54,162 bases of DNA from Dyella sp. ASV24. Its GTDB lineage: Bacteria > Pseudomonadota > Gammaproteobacteria > Xanthomonadales > Rhodanobacteraceae. The position numbers and the translations under genes are program-made. The stretch spans positions 1 through 54,162 of the forward strand of contig NZ_JAELTQ010000018.1 in the NCBI RefSeq assembly GCF_016428905.1, in the 5' to 3' direction. Below the pieces are notes generated by a model. The model worked only from the letters and a program-made list of their open reading frames with translations, did not search any database and had not been told where the DNA came from. Below are positions 39,145 to 47,888 of the stretch, piece after piece. Position 1 is the stretch's first letter. Each line of letters starts with the position of its first letter.

Positions 39145-39846
39145 GTGCTAGAAATCCTCTACCAAGACGACGCCATCATCGCGGTGAACAAGCCCGCGGG
39201 CCTCGCCGTGCACCGCTCCAAGATGGTCGGCAACGCCGAGGAATTCCTCATCGACCTGCTGCGCGAGCAGGTCGGCGGCACCACGTATCTCGCACACCGG
39301 CTTGATCGCGCCACCAGCGGCGTGTTGCTGGTGGCGCGATCTTCCGAGATCGCCGCCGCACTCGGTGAGCAATTCATGGGCCGGGATGTGCACAAGCAGT
39401 ATCTCGCCGTGGTGCGTGGCTGGCCGGAGCCGGAAGTGGCGCTGATCGACTACGCCCTGCCCGGCTCCCGCGACACCGGGCCGCGCCGCGAGGCAAGCAC
39501 CACGTATCGCCGGCTTGCCACCGTAGAAGTACCTATCGCGCTCGGTCGCTACCCGCAACAACGCTATGCGATGGTGCTGGCCGAGCCGCACACCGGCCGT
39601 TTTCGGCAGATTCGCAAGCACATGGCACACGTGCATCACCCGATCATCGGCGACTGCCAGCATGGGCGCGGTGACCATAACCGCCTGTACAAGCAGTACT
39701 TCAGCTGTCACCGCATGCTGTTGCACGCTTGGCGATTGAGCTTTGCGCACCCGGTCACCCGCGAGCCCATGCGGCTGGAAGCGCCGCTGGATGCGGCGTA
39801 CCAGGCATTGCTCGAGCGCTTCGGCTGGTCGCTTCCGGCGCTCTGA
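39145..39846 (+). CDS. truC: tRNA pseudouridine(65) synthase TruC
   Basis: A 233-residue RluA-type pseudouridine synthase, closest to E. coli TruC, which makes pseudouridine 65 in the tRNA acceptor stem. The start EILYQDD, NKPAGLAVHRSKM, the catalytic HRLDRATSGVLL with Asp54, and EPHTGRFRQIRKHMAHVHHP are diagnostic. Starting at the GTG of 39145 puts the catalytic Asp at 54, as in E. coli; a GTG two codons upstream is possible. There is no ribosome site, and GATAGT (39135-39140) just upstream could be a -10 box of a near-leaderless message. Confidence 0.9.
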   Translation: MLEILYQDDAIIAVNKPAGLAVHRSKMVGNAEEFLIDLLREQVGGTTYLAHRLDRATSGVLLVARSSEIAAALGEQFMGRDVHKQYLAVVRGWPEPEVALIDYALPGSRDTGPRREASTTYRRLATVEVPIALGRYPQQRYAMVLAEPHTGRFRQIRKHMAHVHHPIIGDCQHGRGDHNRLYKQYFSCHRMLLHAWRLSFAHPVTREPMRLEAPLDAAYQALLERFGWSLPAL

Positions 39847-39882
39847 TGCGCTGCGTCGTGGCGGCCTGTCACGCGCGCCCGC

Positions 39883-39888
39883 TAAACT
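39883..39888 (+). promoter_or_regulatory. Candidate -10 box for leaderless arfB
   Basis: TAAACT ends 7 bp before the arfB ATG (39896), the same arrangement as for trmL and ubiJ. No ribosome site is visible. Confidence 0.4.
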
Positions 39889-39895
39889 TCGTCAC

Positions 39896-40318
39896 ATGCT
39901 CACGATCAGTCGATCCATCGTCCTGCCCGAGACCGAGCTGACTGAGCGTTTCCTTCGCGCAGACGGCCCCGGCGGGCAACACGTCAACCGTACCGAAAGC
40001 GCCGTGGAGCTGCGTTTTGACGTGGCGCACTCGCCCTCGTTGCCGGAACCCTTGCGCGCGCGTCTGCTCGCCCGCCGTGATCGCCGTCTGACGGACGACG
40101 GTGTGCTGGTGATCCAGGCACGACGCTTCCGCGACCAGAGCCGCAACCGCGAAGACGCACGCGATCGCCTGGTCGAGATCATTCGCGCCGCACTCATCGT
40201 GCCCAAGGCGCGCATTGCCACCAAACCCACCCGCGGCTCGAAAGAGCGGCGTCTCGCCGGCAAGCAGCAGCGCGGCAAAATCAAACAAACGCGGTCGCGT
40301 GACTGGAGTCGTGAATGA
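39896..40318 (+). CDS. arfB: Alternative ribosome-rescue factor ArfB (peptidyl-tRNA hydrolase)
   Basis: A 140-residue ArfB (YaeJ). It releases nascent chains from ribosomes stalled on mRNA without a stop codon. The catalytic GGQ is at residues 26-28 (DGPGGQHVNRTESAV). The C-terminal basic tail (ERRLAGKQQRGKIKQTRSRD) inserts in the empty mRNA channel and is intact. Length matches E. coli ArfB (140). The stop overlaps the next start (ATGA), so the acyltransferase gene is coupled to it. The ATG is probably leaderless. Confidence 0.94.
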   Translation: MLTISRSIVLPETELTERFLRADGPGGQHVNRTESAVELRFDVAHSPSLPEPLRARLLARRDRRLTDDGVLVIQARRFRDQSRNREDARDRLVEIIRAALIVPKARIATKPTRGSKERRLAGKQQRGKIKQTRSRDWSRE

Positions 40319-40911
40319 GCATGCCCATGCTCCCCCCTGCCCCACCCGAGGCACCGAAGCTCAACAGCAAGTTCTGGCCGTGGCTCGCCCGCTGCCTGTT
40401 GCGCCTGTCCGGCTGGCGGTTGCTGGGCGAATTGCCGAACGTACCCAAGCTGATCATCATCGGCGCCCCGCATTCGTCCTATTGGGATGGCTATTACGGC
40501 CTTCTGATGAAGATCGGCCTGGGCGTGGACATCAACATCATGATCAAGCGCGAAGTTCTCGATGGCCCGCTGGGCATCATCCTTCGCCCCATCGGCATGA
40601 TCGCGATCAACCGCAGCGCGGCGCTCAATGTCGTGGGCCAGATGGTCAAGCGGTTCGAGGAAAAAGACCGGATGTGGCTGGGCATCACGCCAGAAGGCAC
40701 GCGCAAGAAGGTCGTGCACTGGAAGTCAGGCTTCCTGCGCATTGCGCATGAGGCCAACGTGCCGATCCAGACGCTGTTCCTCGACTATCCGAGCAAGACA
40801 TTCACGTTCGGCCCGGTCGTGCATGCCACCGATGATCCTGATGCGGATATGGCAAAGATCCGGGCGTTGTTTACGCCGTATCGTGGCAAGCACCGCAACG
40901 CGAACGACTGA
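40315..40911 (+). CDS. PlsC-like lysophospholipid acyltransferase family protein
   Basis: A 198-residue acyltransferase. The catalytic HX4D motif is His53-Asp58 (APHSSYWDG), the glycerophosphate-binding part is PEGTR (~residues 123-127) and the substrate region is RPIGMIAINRSAA. There is no strong N-terminal membrane segment, only an amphipathic helix. Short members like this acylate lysophospholipids or related acceptors, and the exact acceptor is unknown. It overlaps arfB by 4 bp and precedes a LysE-type exporter gene by 5 bp. Confidence 0.85.
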   Translation: MSMPMLPPAPPEAPKLNSKFWPWLARCLLRLSGWRLLGELPNVPKLIIIGAPHSSYWDGYYGLLMKIGLGVDINIMIKREVLDGPLGIILRPIGMIAINRSAALNVVGQMVKRFEEKDRMWLGITPEGTRKKVVHWKSGFLRIAHEANVPIQTLFLDYPSKTFTFGPVVHATDDPDADMAKIRALFTPYRGKHRNAND

Positions 40912-40916
40912 TCCGC

Positions 40917-41552
40917 ATGAGTGCACTCGGCATCCAGCATTTCGATGCGTTTCTGCTTGCGTGTGTCGCATTGAACCTGACGCCCGGGCTGGATACGTTC
41001 TACATCCTGACGCGCAGCGGGCGTGAAGGACGTGGCGTGGGCGTCGCCGCGGCGTTGGGCATCAATGCCGGCTGCATCGTGCATACGCTGGCGGCGGTGC
41101 TTGGCATCTCCGCGATCCTCATGACGTCCGCCCTCGCCTTCAGCGTGCTCAAGTACGTGGGTGCGGCGTACCTGGTGTGGATTGGCCTGCGCATGCTGTT
41201 GACGCGCAGCGGAACACGTCAGGCTACCGTGACGCGAGGCCAGGGGCTGGCGGCCACGTTCCGTCAGGGCATGCTCACCAATGTGCTCAACCCCAAAGTC
41301 GCGCTGTTCTTCCTGGCCTTCCTGCCCCAGTTCGTATCCATGCAGGCCACGCACCCGCAACTGGGCTTGCTCGTGCTTGGGCTGAGCTTTATTGGCACGG
41401 GAACCGTGTGGTCGATGGTGTTGGCGTTGCTTGGTGGACACATCCACCGCGTTCTTACTACGCGCCCGCGCGTCGGCCAGTGGATGGACCGCATCTGCGG
41501 CATGGTGTTGCTGGGTTTTGGCGTGAAGCTGGCGCTACAGCGCCCGTCCTGA
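40917..41552 (+). CDS. LysE/RhtB family amino-acid exporter
   Basis: A 211-residue membrane protein of the LysE/RhtB family with six hydrophobic segments. Diagnostic blocks are FLLACVALNLTPGLDTFYIL (residues ~12-31, with the family NLTPG motif), GINAGCIVHTLAAVLG (~48-63), YLVWIGLRMLL and QGMLTNVLNPKVALFFLAFL (~119-138). Members export neutral amino acids, homoserine, threonine or related compounds; the substrate is unknown. It is the third gene of the arfB unit and converges on the LysR gene, with only 23 bp between them. Confidence 0.9.
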   Translation: MSALGIQHFDAFLLACVALNLTPGLDTFYILTRSGREGRGVGVAAALGINAGCIVHTLAAVLGISAILMTSALAFSVLKYVGAAYLVWIGLRMLLTRSGTRQATVTRGQGLAATFRQGMLTNVLNPKVALFFLAFLPQFVSMQATHPQLGLLVLGLSFIGTGTVWSMVLALLGGHIHRVLTTRPRVGQWMDRICGMVLLGFGVKLALQRPS

Positions 41553-41575
41553 CGTCCGCGCTTGCCACGTAAAAC

Positions 41576-42610
41576 TCAACGTTCCGAGTGACCCGACTCG
41601 TCGTAGTCGCGATGGGTCAGCAAGCCGGGTTTCACCAGATCGATAAATGCCCTCGCCTCCGCGCTAAGAAACTTGCCTTTGCGCATCACCACGCCGTAGC
41701 TACGGGGCGGAAAGTACTGCTTCATGTTGCGGACGGCCAAACGCCCACGGTCTGCCTCGGTAATGCAGATACCGGTGACGATGGAAATGCCCAAGCCCAT
41801 CGCTACGTACTCCTTGATCACGTCCCAGCCGCCTACTTCGATGGCAACGCGGTAAGGCACCTGTTGCTGCTGGAACACGAGATCTACCAGCCGATACGTC
41901 GACAGGCGCTGCGGCGGAAGGATGAGGCCGTAGGGAGAGAGATCCTGCAATGTCACCGTGGCTTTGCCCGCCAAGGGATGGTCGGGCGGCATGATCAGCA
42001 TGGGGTCGTAGTGATGCACTGGCGCCCACGCGATGTCGTTGGGCACGTCGAGCATGGAGCCCACGGCGAAATCCGCCTCGTCCGCGCGCAATAGCGCCAG
42101 GCCGTCCTTGCCGGTGACATTGGCCAGTTGCAGCTGCACCTCGGGAAAGCGCTCGCGATAGCGTCGAACCAGATCGGGCAGCAGATACTGGATGGTCGAG
42201 CTGCCGGCAGCGATGGTCAGCCGCCCACCCTGCAAGCCCTTCACCTTGGCGTGGAAGTCGCGGTCAAGGTGCTCCCAGCCCTCCACCAGCGGGCGGGCCA
42301 GCTCATACAGCGCCTCACCCGCGTCGGTGAGGTTGATACGGCGCCGACGACGCTCCAGCAGGCTCACGCCCAGCTCCCGCTCCAGCGCTTGAAGCTGGAG
42401 GCTCACCGTTGGCTGAGACAGAAAAAGAGCCTCCGCGGCGCGAGTCAGCGTGCCGAGCTTCACCGTGTAGACGAAGGCCCGCATCTGCTTCTGCCGGTTG
42501 CCCTTGTAATAGAAACGCCCTGGCTCATCGGCTCGACCATTCGCAGACGTACGGCGCTTGATCACCTTGGAACGCGATTTTTTTGGCTGATTCAGGGGTT
42601 TCTTGGCCAT
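41576..42610 (-). CDS. LysR family regulator divergent from the glyoxylate-shunt genes
   Basis: A 344-residue LysR-type regulator. The helix-turn-helix is at residues ~43-100 (AFVYTVKLGTLTRAAEALFL, SQPTVSLQLQALERELGVSL), followed by the co-inducer domain (~125-330; SSTIQYLLPDLVRRYRERFP). The protein has an unusual ~40-residue Lys/Arg-rich N-terminal extension (KKSRSKVIKRRTS) before the helix-turn-helix, which could add DNA contacts. Divergent placement from aceB-aceA implies control of the glyoxylate shunt. The 131-bp gap contains TTGA-N13-TCAA at 42669-42689, a typical LysR site. Confidence 0.9.
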   Translation of the reverse strand: MAKKPLNQPKKSRSKVIKRRTSANGRADEPGRFYYKGNRQKQMRAFVYTVKLGTLTRAAEALFLSQPTVSLQLQALERELGVSLLERRRRRINLTDAGEALYELARPLVEGWEHLDRDFHAKVKGLQGGRLTIAAGSSTIQYLLPDLVRRYRERFPEVQLQLANVTGKDGLALLRADEADFAVGSMLDVPNDIAWAPVHHYDPMLIMPPDHPLAGKATVTLQDLSPYGLILPPQRLSTYRLVDLVFQQQQVPYRVAIEVGGWDVIKEYVAMGLGISIVTGICITEADRGRLAVRNMKQYFPPRSYGVVMRKGKFLSAEARAFIDLVKPGLLTHRDYDESGHSER

Positions 42611-42668
42611 TTTTGTGCCTTACAACTCAATAGGTTGCTAGAATCATTAAAAAAGACAATAGCAAAAA

Positions 42669-42712
42669 TTGAAACATTTGCTTTGTCAAAGCCAATTTCC
42701 GTGACCTAGTGT
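42669..42712 (+). promoter_or_regulatory. LysR-type site and candidate aceB promoter
   Basis: TTGA-N13-TCAA (42669-42689) is a LysR-style dyad. It overlaps TTGTCA (42683-42688), which with TAGTGT (42707-42712) after 18 bp could form the aceB promoter. On the other strand the same bases give a perfect TTGACA that may serve the lysR gene. The AT-rich block is out of character for the surroundings. Confidence 0.5.
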
Positions 42713-42741
42713 CATCCCATCGTCATCACGGAGATTTCCCC

Positions 42742-44337
42742 ATGGCCGTTCCCAAGGAACGCATTGCGCTCTCCCCGGCCCAGGTCCACGGCGCTACGCG
42801 CCGGGAGCACGCCGCCATCCTCACCCCCGAGGCGCTGACCTTCCTGGCTGAGCTCCACCGCCAGTTCGATGCCCGCCGCCTGGATCTGCTGACCGCGCGT
42901 GAGGCACGCCAGGCCCGATATGACGCTGGCGAGCTGCCGGACTTCCGCGCCGATACCGTGGCCATCCGCGAGGGCAGTTGGACCGTGGCGCCGATTCCCC
43001 TGGCCCTGCGTGATCGCCGCGTGGAAATCACCGGTCCGGTGGAGCGCAAGATGATCATCAACGCGCTCAACTCCGGCGCGAAGGTGTTCATGGCGGATTT
43101 CGAAGATTCCTCGGCCCCCACCTTCGCCAATCAGATCGACGGCCAGATCAACCTGCGCGATGCAGTGGGCGGATCGATCGAGTACACCTCGCCCGAGGGC
43201 AAGCACTACCGTGTCAACGGCAACCCGGCCGTGCTGATCGTGCGCCCGCGCGGCTGGCACCTGCCGGAGCGCCACATCACCGTCGACGACGAGCCGATGG
43301 CCGGCGCACTGGTGGACTTCGGCCTGTTTGCCTTCCACAACGCTCGCGCGCTGCAATCCCGCGACCGCGGTCCCTACTTCTACCTGCCCAAGCTGCAGGC
43401 GATGGAAGAGGCCGCGTTGTGGGACGACGTGATGGCCGCCGCCGAAGCCGCGCTCGACCTGCCGCCCGATTGCATGAAGGCCACCGTGCTGATCGAGACG
43501 TTGCCGGCGGTGTTCCAGATGCACGAGATCCTGCATGCATTGCGCGGCCGTGTGGTCGGCCTCAATTGCGGTCGCTGGGATTACATCTTTTCGTACCTGA
43601 AGAGCTTCCGCGGCCATCGCGATCGTTTGCTGCCGGACCGCAGCCAGGTGTTGATGACGGTGCCGTTCTTGAAGGCGTATTCGGAACTGCTGATCCAGAC
43701 CTGTCATCGCCGTGGCGCATTCGCCATGGGTGGCATGGCCGCGCAGATTCCGATCAAGGGCGACGACGACGCCAACGAGGCCGCGCTCGCCAAGGTGCGC
43801 GCCGACAAGCTGCGTGAAGTGCAGGCCGGCCATGACGGTACCTGGGTAGCACATCCCGCCCTGGTGCCGGTGGCACAGGAAGTATTCGACAAGTACATGC
43901 CTTCGCCCAACCAGCTCAACGTCACGCGCAGCGATGTGAAGGTGTGCCGCGATCAGCTGATCGCACCGTGCAGCGGCACCATCACGCGCGCCGGCTTCGA
44001 CAACAACGTGGAAGTGGCGCTGCGTTACACCGCGTCGTGGCTGGACGGGCAGGGCTGCGTGCCGATCCATCACCTGATGGAGGACGCCGCCACCGCGGAA
44101 ATCGCACGCTCACAGCTCTGGCAGTGGCTGCATCGCGGCCCACTGGAATTCACCGACCACGCGCCGATCGACTTCGCCTTGTTCGATCACGCGCTCACCA
44201 AGCACACGCACCGGTTGATCGAAAGCAACGGCCCGTATGCGCATCGCGCCGAACAGGCCGCAACGCTGCTCAGTCAACTCACGCATGCCGACGAACTCGG
44301 CGATTTCCTCACTCTGGCGGCCTACCAGCAGCTCTGA
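42742..44337 (+). CDS. aceB: Malate synthase A
   Basis: A 531-residue malate synthase of the A type (E. coli AceB has 533). It condenses glyoxylate with acetyl-CoA to malate, the second step of the glyoxylate shunt. Conserved blocks are [40 protein letters not shown] (active-site Arg region), [35 protein letters not shown] and [20 protein letters not shown]. The start has a CGGAG ribosome site nine bases upstream. aceA follows after 61 bp on the same transcript. Confidence 0.97.
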   Translation: MAVPKERIALSPAQVHGATRREHAAILTPEALTFLAELHRQFDARRLDLLTAREARQARYDAGELPDFRADTVAIREGSWTVAPIPLALRDRRVEITGPVERKMIINALNSGAKVFMADFEDSSAPTFANQIDGQINLRDAVGGSIEYTSPEGKHYRVNGNPAVLIVRPRGWHLPERHITVDDEPMAGALVDFGLFAFHNARALQSRDRGPYFYLPKLQAMEEAALWDDVMAAAEAALDLPPDCMKATVLIETLPAVFQMHEILHALRGRVVGLNCGRWDYIFSYLKSFRGHRDRLLPDRSQVLMTVPFLKAYSELLIQTCHRRGAFAMGGMAAQIPIKGDDDANEAALAKVRADKLREVQAGHDGTWVAHPALVPVAQEVFDKYMPSPNQLNVTRSDVKVCRDQLIAPCSGTITRAGFDNNVEVALRYTASWLDGQGCVPIHHLMEDAATAEIARSQLWQWLHRGPLEFTDHAPIDFALFDHALTKHTHRLIESNGPYAHRAEQAATLLSQLTHADELGDFLTLAAYQQL

Positions 44338-44398
44338 AGCCCGCTCTGTCATCACGCATCACGGACATGCTCATCCAAGACATGCAGGAGTCATCACC

Positions 44399-45703
44399 AT
44401 GAAGAACACGCTGCCTACCGCCGAACAGATCGCGCTCGACTGGACCAACAACCCCCGCTGGAGCGGCATCCAGCGTAACTACAGCGCGGAGGATGTGGCG
44501 CGCCTGCGCGGTACAGTGCCCGTGGAGCACTCGCTCGCACGTCGCGGCGCAGAACGCTTGTGGAAGTCGCTGCACAAGGAAGATTTCGTCAATGCACTCG
44601 GTGCACTCACCGGCAACCAGGCCATGCAGCAGGTGAAGGCCGGCCTGCAGGCCATCTACCTGAGCGGCTGGCAGGTGGCGGCCGATGCGAACGTGGCTGG
44701 CGAGATGTATCCCGACCAGTCGCTGTATCCGGCGAACTCCGTGCCGCTCGTGGTCAAGCGCATCAACAACACGCTGCTGCGCGCGGACCAGTTGCATCAC
44801 GCGGAAGGGCAGAATGATATCGACTGGATGGTGCCGATCGTCGCCGACGCGGAAGCCGGCTTCGGCGGCGTGCTCAACGCGTTCGAACTGATGAAGGCGA
44901 TGATCGAAGCAGGCGCCGCCGGTGTTCATTTTGAAGATCAGCTCGCCTCAGTGAAGAAGTGCGGCCACATGGGTGGCAAGGTGCTGGTGCCGACGCGCGA
45001 AGCCGTGGACAAGCTCAACGCCGCGCGCCTCGCCGCCGACGTGCTCGGCGTGCCCACGCTGATCGTGGCGCGCACCGATGCCGACGCAGCTGATTTGCTC
45101 ACCTCCGACATCGATGACAATGACAAGCCGTTCATCACCGGCGAACGCACCGTCGAAGGCTTCTTCCGCGTGCGCCCCGGCCTGGATCAGGCCATCAGCC
45201 GTGGCCTTGCCTATGCGCCGTATGCTGATCTCGTGTGGTGCGAGACCAGCAAGCCCAATCTGGACGAAGCACGCAAGTTTGCCGAGGCCATCCACGCCAA
45301 GTACCCCGGCAAGCTGCTGGCCTACAACTGCTCGCCCAGCTTCAACTGGAAGAAGAACCTGGACGACGCCACCATTGCGAAGTTCCAGAAGGAACTGGGC
45401 GCCATGGGCTACAAGTTCCAATTCATCACGCTCGCCGGCTTCCACAGTCTTAACTACGGCATGTTCGATCTGGCTTATGGTTATGCCCGTCGCCAGATGA
45501 GCGCATTCGTGGAGCTGCAGGAGAGGGAATTCGCCGCCGCCGAACGTGGCTTCACTGCGGTGAAGCACCAGCGCGAGGTGGGCACGGGTTACTTCGACGC
45601 GGTGACGCAGGCCATCCAGCAGGGGCAGTCGTCCACCACTGCGCTCAAGGGATCCACCGAAGAGGCACAGTTCCATGCCTCGCGTCAGGCCAGCGCGGCC
45701 TGA
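44399..45703 (+). CDS. aceA: Isocitrate lyase
   Basis: A 434-residue isocitrate lyase, same length as E. coli AceA. It splits isocitrate to succinate and glyoxylate, opening the shunt for growth on acetate and fatty acids. The catalytic Cys188 is in the signature [17 protein letters not shown]-type metal binding appears as [17 protein letters not shown], and the C-terminal lid includes [21 protein letters not shown] nine bases upstream supports the start. It is followed by two hairpins in the gap to the convergent antiporter gene. Control by the divergent LysR gene is inferred. Confidence 0.97.
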   Translation: MKNTLPTAEQIALDWTNNPRWSGIQRNYSAEDVARLRGTVPVEHSLARRGAERLWKSLHKEDFVNALGALTGNQAMQQVKAGLQAIYLSGWQVAADANVAGEMYPDQSLYPANSVPLVVKRINNTLLRADQLHHAEGQNDIDWMVPIVADAEAGFGGVLNAFELMKAMIEAGAAGVHFEDQLASVKKCGHMGGKVLVPTREAVDKLNAARLAADVLGVPTLIVARTDADAADLLTSDIDDNDKPFITGERTVEGFFRVRPGLDQAISRGLAYAPYADLVWCETSKPNLDEARKFAEAIHAKYPGKLLAYNCSPSFNWKKNLDDATIAKFQKELGAMGYKFQFITLAGFHSLNYGMFDLAYGYARRQMSAFVELQEREFAAAERGFTAVKHQREVGTGYFDAVTQAIQQGQSSTTALKGSTEEAQFHASRQASAA

Positions 45704-45743
45704 TCTTCGACTGCCTCGCGTAAGCCGACAGGATGTCGGCGCG

Positions 45744-45781
45744 TGCGTGGGGAGCGCGGCCCTGTCCAGCGCCCCCACGCA
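45744..45781. terminator. Hairpin between convergent aceA and antiporter genes
   Basis: TGCGTGGGGAGCGC pairs with GCGCCCCCACGCA, with a single bulged A and an 11-nt loop. A smaller perfect hairpin (GCCGACA-GGA-TGTCGGC) lies at 45724-45740. There are no T-runs; they probably act as terminators or transcript-end stabilisers. Confidence 0.5.
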
Positions 45782-45814
45782 TGCACGCAGGGAATGCGCC
45801 GAACGTCGCAACCG

Positions 45815-47605
45815 CTATGACGTCGCCTCTGGCGGCACCAGCGCAATCACCGTCCAACCAGGACGCGGCTCCAACTCGCGCTTCACCGATGCCACGCGCA
45901 GTGCGCCTTTCTCCTCGACGCCAAACAGCAGTACCGTGGGCGAGCCGTATTGCTCGATGAAGTTTGGCCAATCGAACGTTGTCGTCAATCGTGTCGACTT
46001 GATGCGCCAGCCTTCCGCAAGTCGCTCGAGAAAGCGCTCATGTGTCATCTCCGCCTCGAACAATGCCGGTGCGCCCAGACCACCGCTGAGCTGCTCGCGA
46101 CCGCCGGTCGTTTGACCGTCTTCATTGGCAAGCCGGTACACCTTGCCACGGCCCAATTCCTGCCGGTAATACACACAAGCGAGTGCATTGCGCTCGCGAT
46201 GGATCGACATGGCCAGCAGACGGCCAATGCCCGTGAGATCGAGATGACGCTCGGCGTATGACGACGCCGGGAAGCCGAAGAAGGTTTGCAGCCCCTCCAT
46301 GCGCGCCTGCTTGACGTCATGCCACTGTTCGTCCGCGACGATCACGTGGAATCCCGCGTCCGCCAACGCGCGAGCAACTGCGCGTGCGCCTTGGTCGGCA
46401 CCGTAGATAAGCACGCCGGCGGGATCGGGCTCGGCCACCTTCAGCCAGCGTGCAAGCGGACGCGCCGTCGCGCTTTGCAGCACCACCGTGCCAATGATCA
46501 AGATGAAGACCAGCGGCACCAGCGCCTTTGCACCCGCCATACCCAGTGCATCCAGCTTCAGTGCGAATAGGGCGGACACCGCTGCCGCCACAATGCCGCG
46601 CGGTGCAATCCACGCAATCAGAGCCCGCTCGCGCCAGCTCAATGCGCTGCCTATGCTCGCGATCACTGCCGTTACGGGACGCACGATCAGTTGCGCCACC
46701 AGGAAGATGGCGATGCCTGACCACAGCATGCCATCCGGCAGCGGCCAGCTCAGGCGAGCCGCCAGCAAGATAAACAGGGTGGACACCAGCAGCGTGGTGA
46801 GGTTTTCCTTGAAGTCGAGAATGTCGTCGATGTGCACGCCACGCATGTTGCCGAGCGCGATGCCCATGACCGTAACGGTCAACAAGCCCGATTCATGTGT
46901 GATCGCGTTCGATAGCGAGAAAGCGAGCACCACCGTGACGAGCGTGCCGTAGTTCTGCAGGTATTCCGGAATCATCTGCCGACGCAGCAGGGAAGCGAGC
47001 ACCCACGCCGCCAGCAAACCCACCACGACACCGCTGGCGACTACGGCAAGGAAGACACCGATGGTGTGCCCTTGATGGCGGGACACGATGGCCTCGTACA
47101 CCAGTACACCAAACAGAGCGCCCAGCGGATCGATCACGATGCCTTCCCAGCGCAGCGTGTTTGCGATGCGTGCGTTGGGACGTACGGTGCGAAGCATCGG
47201 CGCAATCACGGTCGGGCCGGTCACACAGGTCAGTGCGCCAAACAGCAACGCGACCTCCCAGCTCAGCCCCGCGAAGTAATGCGCCGCCACACCGAGCATG
47301 AACACGGCGATCACTGCACCGTAGGTCACCAGACCACGGACGGCGCCGCCGATCTCACGCAGTTCACTGAAGCGCAGCGTCAGGCTGCCTTCGAACAGAA
47401 TCACCGCCACCGCCAGCGATGCCACGGGAAACAGCAGAGGGCCGAGCAACTTGTCCGGGTTCAGCAGACCCGCGACAGGCCCCATCAGGATGCCGGCAAG
47501 CAGAAGGAACAGGATCGCCGGCAATCTCACTCGCCAAGCCAGCCATTGGGCGAGGAAACCGACACCCAGGATGCAAACCAGCAGCAGTCCAAGATCGAGT
47601 GTCAT
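45815..47605 (-). CDS. Cation:proton antiporter with C-terminal NAD-binding-like regulatory domain
   Basis: A 596-residue monovalent cation:proton antiporter of the CPA superfamily. Residues ~1-395 form about 12 membrane helices, with GALTCVTGPTVIAPMLR (the unwound-helix region, ~124-140), EGIVIDPLGALFGVLVYEAI (Asp likely at the ion site) and ARLSWPLPDGM near the end. From ~407 a Rossmann-type domain begins (GVLIYGADQGARAVARALAD), like TrkA-N/KTN regulatory domains, followed by a C-terminal part. Na+ or K+ preference is unknown. AAGGAA lies upstream of the ATG. A strong promoter at 47808-47835 gives a leader of nearly 200 nt. Confidence 0.88.
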   Translation of the reverse strand: MTLDLGLLLVCILGVGFLAQWLAWRVRLPAILFLLLAGILMGPVAGLLNPDKLLGPLLFPVASLAVAVILFEGSLTLRFSELREIGGAVRGLVTYGAVIAVFMLGVAAHYFAGLSWEVALLFGALTCVTGPTVIAPMLRTVRPNARIANTLRWEGIVIDPLGALFGVLVYEAIVSRHQGHTIGVFLAVVASGVVVGLLAAWVLASLLRRQMIPEYLQNYGTLVTVVLAFSLSNAITHESGLLTVTVMGIALGNMRGVHIDDILDFKENLTTLLVSTLFILLAARLSWPLPDGMLWSGIAIFLVAQLIVRPVTAVIASIGSALSWRERALIAWIAPRGIVAAAVSALFALKLDALGMAGAKALVPLVFILIIGTVVLQSATARPLARWLKVAEPDPAGVLIYGADQGARAVARALADAGFHVIVADEQWHDVKQARMEGLQTFFGFPASSYAERHLDLTGIGRLLAMSIHRERNALACVYYRQELGRGKVYRLANEDGQTTGGREQLSGGLGAPALFEAEMTHERFLERLAEGWRIKSTRLTTTFDWPNFIEQYGSPTVLLFGVEEKGALRVASVKRELEPRPGWTVIALVPPEATS

Positions 47606-47801
47606 GCACGTTCCTTCGAGCGATCGCGGTGAGGCTATCGGACCACGGGCGCAAGCCTAACGTCCATGGCGAATGGAGCGAATCGGTGCAGGGGAAAGAC
47701 GCGACGACGAGAGGAAGGGCCAAGCCCCGGTATCGGACGGGGGGAGGGGGAGGGAGTACCGATACCGGGGTGGCAGGCTGAGTTCAATGCAGAACTAGCG
47801 G
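47606..47801 (-). promoter_or_regulatory. Long leader of the antiporter mRNA with a 12-bp hairpin
   Basis: From the predicted start near 47801 to the ATG at 47605 the message has ~196 untranslated bases. They include a perfect 12-bp stem (CCCCGGTATCGG 47725-47736 and its complement at 47759-47770) around a 22-base G-rich (plus strand) loop. No known riboswitch was recognised. No T-run follows the stem. Confidence 0.4.
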
Positions 47802-47861
47802 GTACAGATAATACGCCTGGACCGATCCAAGTCAATACCCGCGAGTACAAAAATTACCCGC
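47798..47861 (-). promoter_or_regulatory. Strong sigma-70 promoter with GCGGGTA boxes
   Basis: On the minus strand TTGACT (plus 47830-47835) and TATTAT (47808-47813) are 16 bp apart. GCGGGTA occurs at 47855-47861 and again at 47836-47842, abutting the -35 box, 19 bp apart. Its inverse TACCCGC covers the predicted start site (47798-47804). The three boxes look like operator half-sites. Confidence 0.6.
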
Positions 47862-47888
47862 AAGGGCCATCAGGCATATGCCGTCGTC

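Noticed and set aside
42712-44073. 453-codon open frame antisense to aceB
   Set aside because: Codon-bias shadow of malate synthase; no start signal or domain.
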